From assembly GCA_904502055.1 (NCBI GenBank), contig CAJGDZ010000020.1, positions 1 through 16,472 on the forward strand: a DNA stretch of 16,472 nt. Reading direction: 5' to 3'. Shown in pieces: positions 5,887-13,488 of the stretch. The number at the start of each line of letters is the position of its first letter. Position 1 is the first letter of the stretch. The notes under the pieces were generated by a model, which made no database searches, had not been told where the DNA came from, and saw only the letters and a list, made by a program, of their open reading frames with translations. Origin of the DNA: an uncultured Clostridia bacterium. GTDB lineage: Bacteria; Bacillota; Clostridia; Oscillospirales; CAG-272. A program made the translations under genes and the position numbers.

Positions 5887-8800
5887 TTATGCGGCTGTAA
5901 TACCGTAAGGAATGCTATAAGCGTTTACGGGATCCACGCTTTCCTGAAGCGCGGACGTAAAGCCGATGTTGGTGTCAAAGCCGAAGCACTCACCTGCTGC
6001 TACGAAGTAGTAGTAAAGCGCCTCACAGGCGGCCTTGAGCCCATCGGTGATCTGCGCGTTCTGTGTACCAAAGACTGCGAATACGTAGGACATCGGGCTT
6101 GCCGTGTAGGTCATGGTCTCGCCGCCCTTGGTGATCACGAAGTCAACCGCGGTAGCCAGCGAAGCCGTACCGATGTGCGCGGCCTCAATGTAGTACATAC
6201 CCTTGCCCTCCTTGACCTCTGCCACCTGACCGCCGACCGTGAAGGTATATCCCTCAAGGCTGTCAGCCGTGAAGTAGAGACGAAGCGACATCTGGTTTTC
6301 CATGGTAAGCGTTGCACCGTAGATCGTGATACCGGAAACAGAGCCATTCTGCGTAGCCTTTACAGCGTCACCGCCGGCAAGACCCTCGCCGATACCGGTC
6401 AGATAACCGGCCTCGATCCAAGCGACCTCCTCAGCGGGCGTCATCGCCAGATTCTCAACGTTGTGGTTAAAGAAGGTCTGAACCCTTGCACCGTATCTGA
6501 GAAGCGAAGCAACGGCAGCCTTGGTCTTGGCCTCCAGAGTCTCCAGAGCCATCAGAGCGTTTGCATAGGACTTTGCCGTAGTGCTCCACGTTGCATAAAC
6601 CTCCTTGGTTTCCGCATCCTGAAGCTCAAGTACAATACCATCGGTAAGCTCAGCCATACCAACGGCAACGTCAACGGTAATCTTGCTTGCAGAAACAGCG
6701 TACTCACTGAGGTTCTTGCGAGCAACCTCCTCGCCGTTGATCTTAACGACAACGTCCGTGCCGTAGTAGTCAGCGGTTACTGCGGGCATATAATAAAGCT
6801 CAAACCTATCGGAGGCAATACCGCCTTGAGTATCTACGGTCTCGCCGAACGAAACACCGGAAACCTGATCGATCTGAGTACCCGTGTAGGAGAGCTTGCT
6901 CCTCCAACTGGAGTTACCGGAGATTGCGAGAGATCCGTCATCCTGAGTCTTTACATTCATGGCAGTGGATGCAGTGTCGGAGTAGAAGTAGCCCGAATTG
7001 TTGTAAGGCTTGCCCTCCGCATTCAGCTGAGGCATGAAGCTACCGGCCCAGAAGGTGTGAACCTCAGAGCCCTCGGTCAGCTGACCGAACGTAACACGTG
7101 CCGTGTTGTAGATCTGAAGGTTACCCTGGTAGACCTTGCCGTCAGACATGATACGGTAGTTGTCCTTGATAACGACCTTGCCCTCAAAGTTAAGGGCGTT
7201 TGGCTGGCCCTGGCGTGCAATGTGAGGACCTGCGTTATACGTGGTGGTATCATTGATCTTAATAATGTTGTCAACAAGCGTAACATTTTTCAATACCAGC
7301 CTCGTGTTGTTGTAGCCAAGGATCGCTCCGTCATCTCTGGATTTCGTTTCGATACGGGCACCTGTGAACACACAATTCTCAATGGTACCTTCTGCATTGT
7401 GAGAAAGCATCTTCGCACCAAGAGGCGTAAGAGGACCGTCCCAAACACCAACCTCGGCAGCACCGCCGTGGAAGACGATGTTCTTGAGAACGATACCGTT
7501 TGCGCCGAGACGAATCATATAGCTGTTTATATTCTCCTCGGCAACAGGGTCGGGGGAGAGTCTCCAGGTAAGCGTCTTGCCGTTGCCGTCAATCGTGATT
7601 GGCTTGGTAATGTTCAGGTTGTGAACACCCGTTACGTCCTTAAGGACCTCAACGATCTGACCTGCGGAAGCCGCAGCGATAACATCTGCAAGATTACCGT
7701 ATGTAAGCGTAGCACCGTCAATAACCGCCTCCGCATCGGGAGCAACGATCGCCTTGATGCCATACTCATATACGTTTGCCACCGAAACCGTGGTTGCCAC
7801 CTCTTCGCCGTTGGCATTCACATAGAACCACGTGCTACCGTCAAGGATCTTGTTGTTTTCCGCATCATAGGCAAGCGGCGTGGAACCGTATGCGGGAAGA
7901 GCACTTCCTACCATAGTCCAGCAAAGAACGCCCTGATTGTTATAAGCATAGAGGGCCGTACTTCTGGCGTGGCTGATTTTACCGAGGACCTGTGCGCCCT
8001 CGGGAATCGTGCAGTAACCGGCCGCGGCTGTCAAATCGGTTCCCTTTACACACACCGGATCGTTTGCGCCGGTGGTGGAAGAAGTGTCTGTAACCACTCT
8101 ACCGGTAAAGGTACCCGTAAGACCCAATGTTGAATTTGTATTGTAGAGATACATAATATTCTTCGTGTCGTTGGTACCGTTGAAGATTTGAGTATCTCCC
8201 TCGATATATACCTTGACGCCGGTGAAATAGAATGCAGCATCTCGTCCGTTACAATTCACACTCTTTACGTTCTTGAGTGTAAAGGTTCCACTGTTACCTG
8301 CCAGAACCGCGCCACGGCTGATCCAAAGGTTACCTCCGTTAGCAGAGGCCGTAGTTTCCTCTCTGGTATCAAAGTTCTTGAAGGTACAGTCCTCAATCGT
8401 ATACGTATTATAGATGGTATTAGCCCTCAGAAGCGTCATGCCGTCGGTAGGAACCGAAGTCGTGCCGTCCTCTGCCGTAATCGTGCCGTCAAAGATACCG
8501 TTTCGAATGGTAATATCCATGTAGGCACCACCCGACGTTCCCTGAGCATTGATATAGATATTCTTATTCGCTCTTGTCACGGTATAGCCGTTAAAGTCAA
8601 CGATCATATCCGCATAATAGGCAAAGCCCACGCTCTCGGTAAGACAAAGATCGCCGGTCACCTCAACGTACTTATAGGCTTTCGTTCCAATCGCCACTCT
8701 GAACGCCGTTTTCGATTCATCGGTATCGGCTGTTGCCTCATCATCGGCAACCGCCTCTACTTTGGTCCAAGTCTTTCCGTCAGCAGAAGCCAGAACCAAG

Positions 8801-10218
8801 GCGTCCGTTGTTGTAAGCTTACCGATATAATCGGTGCCGTTTGCGTGAGTTTTGGAAGCGGTTCCCCACTTTGCATCCGTCCAGGTTGCCCAGGTGGGAA
8901 GAGAAAGGATGGCACCGTTCTTGATCGCCATTTCACCGGTAAAGAGCTCCTTCTCGCCGGAAGCATCCATAACCGTCAGCTTGACCGTATCGGTAAGTAC
9001 CGAATAGTTAGCGGAGATACCTGCAGTAATCAGGTAGCAGCCCCAAGGCGTTGTCTCGTCCTCAGGAACCATATGCATAAACGTGTTGGTGGTTGCGCCC
9101 TGAGGTGAACACCAGATCTTGCCCTCGGCACCGGCGCCAACAAAGATGGCACCCGGCCTTGCATACTTACCGGCAGAATCGTAGGAATCACCAACAAAGA
9201 ATACGCAACCGCGGCGTCCTTTCGCCTCATCACGGTTCATTCCACCGGGAGCGTTCATACCGACAAGGCCCGTGAAATCCTCCTCCACAACCATCAGCGA
9301 ACTTTCGATCATCGTACCACTGGTATAGTTAAGATATACGTTTGCCGTAGGTGCGCCCGTAATATTATGGTAATTGTCCTTAATTACTGTGTTGCCCGAA
9401 ATATGAAGCTTGTCGCCCCAGTAGCCTACACCGCTGTTCGGAATGAACACCGTGTATCCTTCTGTATTCTTCATCACATTGTTATCGAGCATCTCGCTGC
9501 CGGCATAGTTGCCAACAAGCTGAGTATCCTTAAGCCATACGCCAAGATTACTGTTGTATACGGTAGCATCATGTGTTACTACACCGGTATTAGACGTAAT
9601 CGTTTTGTTTTGATTAAAATAGACACAAGCGGCGCGTCCAAGCGTACGGAACGCCGTCATCGTACAATTCTGCATCTCGAAGTGAGCAGTCTGAGGCACG
9701 TAAATCGCGCCATTGGAAGCATTGGTTTTTCCGAACGTCTTCATGGTCTCAACCTTGCCGTCCCAATCCATATCCTGACCAACAAAGTTGATGTTCTTGA
9801 ACACCGTTGTACCTTGATGCGTGATGTTAAAGAAATGCGTGGTTGCCTCTACGTTGATGGAATCGTCAATGTAGACCGTATGGCCCTGACCGTCGAATTC
9901 GGCGATGGGCTTAATGATCAATCCGGCCTCCTCAATTTCAGCATCCTTATAAAGGACAAGTCTGTAATTTGCGGTGCTGGAATGCTGGTACACTGACTTA
10001 ATTACTTCTTCAAGTGTTCCCTGGATCGGTGTCTTTACACTGTCTCCGTCCGGATCCCAAGTGACTGCCGCACCGTTTACATTGAAGAGTGCAGCCTCGT
10101 ACTCCGGCTCTGCTTCCTCCGCCGCTGCCGTTACTGCCGTGCCGACAAGAATGCCGGTGAGCAGAACGAGAACCGCAAGAAGGAAAGCCAGCGAAGACTT
10201 TTTCCAAAATGTTCTCAT
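5887..10218 (-). CDS. Large secreted protein with three parallel beta-helix (pectin-lyase-like) modules
   Basis: This 1443-residue protein begins MRTFWKKSSL with a long hydrophobic signal segment (about 9-33) and a likely signal peptidase site near ATAAA. Three modules follow, each with D-G/N-G-x-T-x/Y-T-V turns and repeated short strands such as FKNINF, QNCTMTAF, IEDCTFKNF and IENCVF, as in right-handed beta-helices. The modules span about 60-390, 510-770 and 835-1145. Corresponding pieces are GNTVIKDNYHN (275-285), GDTQIFNGTND (674-684) and GKVVIKDNYRI (1013-1023). The C-terminal 300 residues form a different domain. It includes YANALMALETLEAKTKA and a LLRYGARVQTFFNHNVENLA stretch (about 1239-1258), a type common at the ends of large clostridial extracellular proteins. 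No LPXTG, SLH or dockerin signal is visible. Such folds bind or cleave glycans, but no catalytic triad is identified, so a binding/adhesin role is as likely as an enzyme. The start at 10218 has AAAAGGGG upstream; an in-frame start at 10347 is excluded by the promoter. Confidence 0.8.
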   Translation of the reverse strand: MRTFWKKSSLAFLLAVLVLLTGILVGTAVTAAAEEAEPEYEAALFNVNGAAVTWDPDGDSVKTPIQGTLEEVIKSVYQHSSTANYRLVLYKDAEIEEAGLIIKPIAEFDGQGHTVYIDDSINVEATTHFFNITHQGTTVFKNINFVGQDMDWDGKVETMKTFGKTNASNGAIYVPQTAHFEMQNCTMTAFRTLGRAACVYFNQNKTITSNTGVVTHDATVYNSNLGVWLKDTQLVGNYAGSEMLDNNVMKNTEGYTVFIPNSGVGYWGDKLHISGNTVIKDNYHNITGAPTANVYLNYTSGTMIESSLMVVEEDFTGLVGMNAPGGMNRDEAKGRRGCVFFVGDSYDSAGKYARPGAIFVGAGAEGKIWCSPQGATTNTFMHMVPEDETTPWGCYLITAGISANYSVLTDTVKLTVMDASGEKELFTGEMAIKNGAILSLPTWATWTDAKWGTASKTHANGTDYIGKLTTTDALVLASADGKTWTKVEAVADDEATADTDESKTAFRVAIGTKAYKYVEVTGDLCLTESVGFAYYADMIVDFNGYTVTRANKNIYINAQGTSGGAYMDITIRNGIFDGTITAEDGTTSVPTDGMTLLRANTIYNTYTIEDCTFKNFDTREETTASANGGNLWISRGAVLAGNSGTFTLKNVKSVNCNGRDAAFYFTGVKVYIEGDTQIFNGTNDTKNIMYLYNTNSTLGLTGTFTGRVVTDTSSTTGANDPVCVKGTDLTAAAGYCTIPEGAQVLGKISHARSTALYAYNNQGVLCWTMVGSALPAYGSTPLAYDAENNKILDGSTWFYVNANGEEVATTVSVANVYEYGIKAIVAPDAEAVIDGATLTYGNLADVIAAASAGQIVEVLKDVTGVHNLNITKPITIDGNGKTLTWRLSPDPVAEENINSYMIRLGANGIVLKNIVFHGGAAEVGVWDGPLTPLGAKMLSHNAEGTIENCVFTGARIETKSRDDGAILGYNNTRLVLKNVTLVDNIIKINDTTTYNAGPHIARQGQPNALNFEGKVVIKDNYRIMSDGKVYQGNLQIYNTARVTFGQLTEGSEVHTFWAGSFMPQLNAEGKPYNNSGYFYSDTASTAMNVKTQDDGSLAISGNSSWRSKLSYTGTQIDQVSGVSFGETVDTQGGIASDRFELYYMPAVTADYYGTDVVVKINGEEVARKNLSEYAVSASKITVDVAVGMAELTDGIVLELQDAETKEVYATWSTTAKSYANALMALETLEAKTKAAVASLLRYGARVQTFFNHNVENLAMTPAEEVAWIEAGYLTGIGEGLAGGDAVKATQNGSVSGITIYGATLTMENQMSLRLYFTADSLEGYTFTVGGQVAEVKEGKGMYYIEAAHIGTASLATAVDFVITKGGETMTYTASPMSYVFAVFGTQNAQITDGLKAACEALYYYFVAAGECFGFDTNIGFTSALQESVDPVNAYSIPYGITAA

Positions 10219-10250
10219 TGATTCAAACCCCTTTTGATTATTTGAATTGT

Positions 10251-10306
10251 TTGGCAGGCCCTTTGCCGATTGAAAAACAGAATAGAGAAAAGAACGGCTC
10301 TGCCAA
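10251..10306 (-). promoter_or_regulatory. 5' leader hairpin of the beta-helix protein mRNA
   Basis: TTGGCAG (10251-10257) and CTGCCAA (10300-10306) can pair, with a further GCC/GGC step inside after a small internal bulge. The stem starts only about 6 nt into the predicted transcript. A 5'-end stem of this type commonly protects an mRNA from decay; it does not occlude the ribosome binding site. No known riboswitch is recognised. Confidence 0.4.
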
Positions 10307-10318
10307 TGACCCACTATC

Positions 10319-10347
10319 ATTATACTATTCCGAAATCCCCTTGTCAA
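10319..10347 (-). promoter_or_regulatory. Consensus promoter of the beta-helix protein gene
   Basis: On the - strand TTGACA (10347-10342) and TATAAT (10324-10319) are 17 bp apart, a full consensus match. Transcription should start near 10312, leaving a leader of about 94 nt. The strength of the promoter suggests abundant expression of the secreted protein. Confidence 0.9.
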
Positions 10348-10541
10348 GTACTTTTTGGTAGGTTTTCACCGCTTTTTTTGGAGTTCCGAAACATTCTTTG
10401 TCACGTTTTGCCAAACCGAGGCTGATTTTTTTGTGCACCATGACTGTTCGGCCGCCCGGACGCCAAAAAAAGACAGTTATAAACAAGGAATTAAAAAGCA
10501 AAGCAAAAGAAAACAAAAACCAAAAAATTGACAAAATAAAA
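10348..10541. other. Gene-free A/T-rich spacer between the beta-helix gene and the ribosomal protein operon
   Basis: No credible gene is present on either strand: the possible short frames lack ribosome binding sites and overlap the promoter or the terminators. The stretch contains several runs of T or A (for example near 10372, 10428 and 10464) and one small GC-rich hairpin, GTTCGG...CCGGAC (10446-10461). A TTGACA at about 10528 on the + strand has no matching -10 box. I see no tRNA or recognisable structured RNA. Confidence 0.6.
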
Positions 10542-10576
10542 GGCTGCACAGCAGCCCGCGAGAGCTGTCGGCAGCC
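10542..10576 (-). terminator. Second hairpin behind rpmA
   Basis: GGCTGC plus ACAGC (10542-10552) pairs with GCTGT and GCAGCC (10564-10568, 10571-10576), with a two-base bulge. It lies just downstream of the rpmA terminator on the - strand, without a strong T-run of its own. It probably acts as a backup or as 3'-end protection. Confidence 0.5.
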
Positions 10577-10613
10577 AAAACAAAAGCGGCAGGGTCTATA
10601 TCCCTACCGCTTT
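10577..10613 (-). terminator. Rho-independent terminator of the rplU-prp-rpmA operon
   Basis: A 12-position stem (10583-10594 with 10602-10613, core AAAGCGG-x-AGGG) contains one pair that is a U-G wobble on the - strand. It is followed there by a TTTTGTTTT tail. It begins 7 bp after the rpmA stop codon. Confidence 0.85.
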
Positions 10614-10620
10614 GATTCGC

Positions 10621-10899
10621 TTAGTCGGCGTATACGCTGACCTGCTTCTTATCCTTGGTCTTGTGCTCGAACTTTACCTTGCCGTCGATGAGTGCAAACA
10701 GCGTATCATCCTTGCCGATACCAACGTTGTTACCGGGATGGATGGCCGTGCCTCTCTGTCTGACAATGATGTTGCCGGCAAGAACTGCCTGACCGTCAGC
10801 CTTCTTCACGCCAAGGCGCTTGGACTCACTGTCTCTGCCGTTCTTGGTAGAACCAACACCCTTTTTATGAGCAAAAAACTGTAAACTAAGCTTAAGCAT
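10621..10899 (-). CDS. rpmA: 50S ribosomal protein L27 (bL27)
   Basis: This 92-residue protein is L27, which lines the peptidyl transferase region of the large subunit. The mature start AHKKGVGSTKNGRDS and the core VRQRGTAIHPGNNVGIGKDDTLFA are textbook. The first nine residues (MLKLSLQFF) are the Firmicute-type extension, removed after Phe9 by the protease Prp, whose gene is immediately upstream. Uncleaved L27 in such bacteria blocks assembly, as known from Staphylococcus aureus. The ATG at 10899 has GGAGGT upstream. It is the last gene of the operon. Confidence 0.97.
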   Translation of the reverse strand: MLKLSLQFFAHKKGVGSTKNGRDSESKRLGVKKADGQAVLAGNIIVRQRGTAIHPGNNVGIGKDDTLFALIDGKVKFEHKTKDKKQVSVYAD

Positions 10900-10940
10900 G
10901 GTACTTACCTCCGTGTTTGTTATAAGATCTTATTAAAGAA

Positions 10941-11300
10941 TTACTCGTAATCTTTTTCGATTACGTCAACCTCAAGGAACTTGTAATACTCCTCCACCAT
11001 ATCGTTGAGCTGGTAGAAGTACGACATAAAAAGTCCCGATACCGCGTATCGCTTGCGCTCGTCCTCCTCGTACTCGGGAAGCGCCGCCTTCGAACGCACC
11101 GTGATCTTTGTGTCATCCTCGCTGATGTCATACTCCACGTCCGAGGCGTATGCCACCTCAACCGTGTTGATGATCAGCATGGTCATAGCCGACAGCGCCG
11201 AGCAGAGAATGTCCTCCCCCGCGTCCGCGTAGCCCGTGTGACCCTGTTCCTCAAAGCCATAGAACGTGCCGTTCGACTTGTAAAAAATGATCTTAGTCAT
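10941..11300 (-). CDS. prp: Ribosomal-processing cysteine protease Prp
   Basis: This 119-residue protein belongs to the Prp (YsxB) family of small cysteine proteases that trim the N-terminus of L27. The catalytic pair is visible in GHTGYADAGEDILCSALSA: His21 and Cys33, with the family G-H and AGEDI-x-C spacing. The length is normal (about 105-120). It sits between rplU and rpmA, the standard Firmicute order, so enzyme and substrate are made from one mRNA. The start ATG at 11300 has no clear ribosome binding site; it lies 12 bp after the rplU stop, so translation probably depends on coupling to rplU. That would hold the protease at a lower level than the ribosomal proteins. Confidence 0.95.
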   Translation of the reverse strand: MTKIIFYKSNGTFYGFEEQGHTGYADAGEDILCSALSAMTMLIINTVEVAYASDVEYDISEDDTKITVRSKAALPEYEEDERKRYAVSGLFMSYFYQLNDMVEEYYKFLEVDVIEKDYE

Positions 11301-11312
11301 TTTTTAAAGCGC

Positions 11313-11624
11313 TCAGCCCTCGATCGAAAGGATCTCAACCTTGGTGTAAGGCTGTCTGTGACCCTGCTTCTTCTTCTCGTTCTTCTTGGACTTGTACTTC
11401 ATTACGTAGATCTTCTTGGCCTTGCCGTTCTTAAGAACCTTGGCAGTAACCTTTGCGCCCTCGACGGTGGGAGCACCGATCTCAAGCTTGTCACCAACCG
11501 ACAGAGCCTTTACGCTCTCGAAGGTAATGGTCTCGCCCTCTGCGACCTCAAGCTTCTCAACGAAGATCTGATCGCCCTCGACGACTTTGTACTGCTTTCC
11601 TCCCGTTTCAATCACTGCGAACAT
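11313..11624 (-). CDS. rplU: 50S ribosomal protein L21 (bL21)
   Basis: This 103-residue protein begins MFAVIETGGKQYKV, the standard opening of L21, and carries the conserved basic end KKNEKKKQGHRQPYTKVEI. It binds 23S rRNA in the large subunit. The start is taken at ATG 11624, 7 nt after GAGGTG; an in-frame GTG at 11633 overlaps that ribosome binding site and would add three non-conserved residues. It is the first gene of the rplU-prp-rpmA operon, downstream of a consensus promoter and a probable L21 leader RNA. Confidence 0.96.
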   Translation of the reverse strand: MFAVIETGGKQYKVVEGDQIFVEKLEVAEGETITFESVKALSVGDKLEIGAPTVEGAKVTAKVLKNGKAKKIYVMKYKSKKNEKKKQGHRQPYTKVEILSIEG

Positions 11625-11647
11625 GGAAAGCACCTCTCTTTCATTTT

Positions 11648-11703
11648 AAGTCTCGCTAAACCTAGGCGGCGCCAGGCGCACTTATAAAGCCCGTTTTATG
11701 CGG
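11648..11703 (-). ncRNA. Probable L21 leader (ribosomal protein autoregulatory element)
   Basis: The leader between the rplU promoter and its ribosome binding site contains, in transcript order, CCGCAT, CGGGC, ATAAGTGCGCC, GGCGCC, GCCTAGG and TTTAGCGAGA. This order resembles the L21 leader found before rplU in Bacilli and Clostridia. GGGC can pair with GCCT, and CGC with the later GCG, around a short GC-rich stem. Known leaders of this kind bind the encoded protein and lower expression. The identification is from motif order and position; no covariance search was possible. Confidence 0.6.
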
Positions 11704-11709
11704 CATATC

Positions 11710-11738
11710 ATTATATCACAACAAAATCCGTTTGTCAA
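11710..11738 (-). promoter_or_regulatory. Consensus promoter of the rplU-prp-rpmA operon
   Basis: On the - strand TTGACA (11738-11733) and TATAAT (11715-11710) are 17 bp apart. Transcription should start near 11703, giving a leader of about 80 nt before the rplU start. The -35 box lies only about 33 bp past the stop codon of the upstream deacetylase gene, with no terminator between them. Confidence 0.9.
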
Positions 11739-11771
11739 TAGCTTTTTGAAAAATATATTTCCCCCTGCTTT

Positions 11772-12467
11772 TTATACGCCAAAGCACTCGCGGTTGGTGC
11801 CGTAGAACACGTCGTCGCGGCCGCCGATCAGCTTGCAGAACACCTCAAATTGCTCCCACGCACCGGGACGCATATCAAACTCAAACGAGTGCCCCCAAAC
11901 GTAAAGCAACGTGTCCTCCTTTGGATCGTTCTCCAAAAACGCCTTGGCCAGCGGCACAAGACCGTCCCACATGGCGTGACAGGTGGGGTGAAAACGGTAG
12001 AGATCGCTCTGCGGCGCGGTGCTCTCTGTGGAGACAATGGTGCGGGCGTACTTGATCCCCGTGTTTTCCGCGATCAGCCTTGCTACGCGCTCGTTGTGGT
12101 TCTGACCGCCGCAGGGGTATGCCATCCCCACCACCTCGTAGCCGACAAGCTCGGAGAGGTTTTGGCGGTCGCACTCGACCTGGCGTATGACCTCCTCGTC
12201 GGTCTGATTGGGCAGAAAGGGGTGCGTCAGCGTATGTGCCGCCACCTCGTGCCCCTCATAGATCGCGCGGATCTCCTCGGCGCGCGGCTTAACGTGCGCC
12301 ACCGTCCGATCCTCGCGGATCAGGGACATCGCCTTGCCCAGAAGCTCGGAATTGAGATTAAAGGTGCATTTTAAGCCGTATTTATTGAGAAGTGCGATCA
12401 GACGCTGATCCTGCGTGTCGCCGTCATCAAAGCTGAACGTGACCGCCTTTTTCTTGCCACCGATCAT
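11772..12467 (-). CDS. Polysaccharide deacetylase family protein, apparently cytoplasmic
   Basis: This 231-residue protein has the NodB/CE4-type pattern: SFDDGDTQD (Asp14, Asp15), HTLTH (His78, His82 as metal ligands), a YPCGG turn (117-121) and a late YVWGHSFEFD segment. It lacks any signal peptide or membrane segment, unlike the lipoprotein deacetylase at 4817-5629, so it may act on a cytosolic sugar or amide substrate. The motif set SFDDG plus WGHSFEFD is typical of a subgroup of clostridial deacetylases of unknown substrate. The start is taken at ATG 12467, one base after the argF stop, with GGGAGG inside the end of argF. A GTG at 12488 would overlap argF by 20 bp and is less likely. No terminator is seen after it. 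Confidence 0.85.
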   Translation of the reverse strand: MIGGKKKAVTFSFDDGDTQDQRLIALLNKYGLKCTFNLNSELLGKAMSLIREDRTVAHVKPRAEEIRAIYEGHEVAAHTLTHPFLPNQTDEEVIRQVECDRQNLSELVGYEVVGMAYPCGGQNHNERVARLIAENTGIKYARTIVSTESTAPQSDLYRFHPTCHAMWDGLVPLAKAFLENDPKEDTLLYVWGHSFEFDMRPGAWEQFEVFCKLIGGRDDVFYGTNRECFGV

Positions 12468-12468
12468 A

Positions 12469-13473
12469 TCAAAGCGCCTCCCAGTCACACAGTGTGGCCG
12501 CCATAACGGCCTTTATGGTATGCATGCGGTTCTCCGCCTCGCGGAAGACCACCGACTGCGCGCTCTCAAACACCTCGTCGGTCACCTCCATGGCGGTTCT
12601 GCCGAATTTTTCGCCCATTTCCCTTCCAACCTGCGTCTTCATATCGTGATAGGAGGGCAAGCAGTGCATAAACACCGTCTCCCCCTTGCCGGTCTTGGCC
12701 ATCGCCTCGGTGTTGACCTGGTAGGGCGCAAGGTCGGAAATTCGCTCCTGCCAAACCTCCACCGGCTCACCCATCGAGACCCAAACGTCGGTATAAATGA
12801 CGTCCGCGCCGACAAGTGCCTTGTCCACATCGGGCTCAAAATGGAGCTTCGCCCCGGTTTCGGCCGCGATGCTCTCGCATTCGGCAATAAGCGCCGCATC
12901 CGGAAAATACTTTGCGGGACAGCAAGCCGTGAAATCCATCCCCATCTTGGCACAGCCCACCATCAGCGAGTTGCCCATGTTGTAGCGTGCATCGCCCATA
13001 TACACAAACTTAAGTCCGCGAAGCTTGCCAAACTGCTCGCGAATGGTCAGAAAGTCCGCCAGGATCTGCGTGGGGTGAAACTCGTTGGTAAGCCCGTTCC
13101 AAACGGGGACGTCGGCATATTTCGCCAGCTCCTCCACCAGCTCCTGACCGTAGCCACGGTACTCAATGCCATCATAGATCGAGCCGAGAACGCGCGCCGT
13201 GTCGGCAATGCTCTCCTTTTTGCCGATCTGCGAGCCGTTGGAGTCAAGATACGTAACCCCCATGCCCAGATCGTACGCGGCGACCTCAAAGCTGCAACGC
13301 GTGCGCGTGCTGGTCTTTTCAAAAATCAGAGCAATGTTTTTACCCTCGCAAAGACGGTGCGGAACGCCCGCCTTTTTCTTGGCCTTCAGCGAAGCGGCAA
13401 GATCGATCAGTGCCCCGATCTCCTCGCTTGTAAAGTCCAGAAGCTTCAAAAAATCTTTTCCTTTAAAATTCAT
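12469..13473 (-). CDS. argF: Ornithine carbamoyltransferase
   Basis: This 334-residue enzyme joins carbamoyl phosphate and ornithine to give citrulline in arginine synthesis. The signature motifs are all present: STRTR (55-59, carbamoyl phosphate binding), HPTQ (133-136), DVWVSMG (229-235, with the ornithine-binding SMG) and HCLP (270-273, catalytic Cys271). The length is typical. The start ATG at 13473 follows TTGGAGGAA; a TTG at 13485 overlaps that site. It lies 15 bp after the lipoprotein gene and is followed with a one-base gap by the deacetylase. No other arginine gene is in view, and no arcA or arcC flanks it, so a biosynthetic role is preferred, but a catabolic arcB role cannot be excluded. 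No ARG box was recognised. Confidence 0.95.
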   Translation of the reverse strand: MNFKGKDFLKLLDFTSEEIGALIDLAASLKAKKKAGVPHRLCEGKNIALIFEKTSTRTRCSFEVAAYDLGMGVTYLDSNGSQIGKKESIADTARVLGSIYDGIEYRGYGQELVEELAKYADVPVWNGLTNEFHPTQILADFLTIREQFGKLRGLKFVYMGDARYNMGNSLMVGCAKMGMDFTACCPAKYFPDAALIAECESIAAETGAKLHFEPDVDKALVGADVIYTDVWVSMGEPVEVWQERISDLAPYQVNTEAMAKTGKGETVFMHCLPSYHDMKTQVGREMGEKFGRTAMEVTDEVFESAQSVVFREAENRMHTIKAVMAATLCDWEAL

Positions 13474-13488
13474 ACGTTCCTCCAAGGT

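Noticed and set aside
5692..8133. Open frame of 813 codons on the + strand opposite the beta-helix protein gene
   Set aside because: It starts inside the terminator hairpin, has no ribosome binding site or promoter, and its translation has no recognisable pattern. It is an antisense shadow produced by codon bias of the real gene.
8188..9108. Open frame of 306 codons on the + strand within the same gene
   Set aside because: Antisense shadow; no ribosome binding site, no family resemblance.
10528..10533. TTGACA on the + strand as a possible promoter
   Set aside because: No -10 box at a suitable distance and no + strand gene downstream.
10325..10549. Hydrophobic small frame on the - strand between the rpmA terminator and the beta-helix promoter
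   Set aside because: No usable start signal, overlaps the consensus promoter, and the hydrophobicity comes from T-runs.
10398..10640. Lysine-rich frame on the + strand in the A-rich spacer
   Set aside because: It runs through two hairpins and into rpmA antisense; the composition simply reflects A-rich DNA.
10922..10933. ATAAGATCTTAT palindrome between prp and rpmA as an operator
   Set aside because: Short, A/T-rich and within an operon; no promoter accompanies it, so chance is a sufficient explanation.
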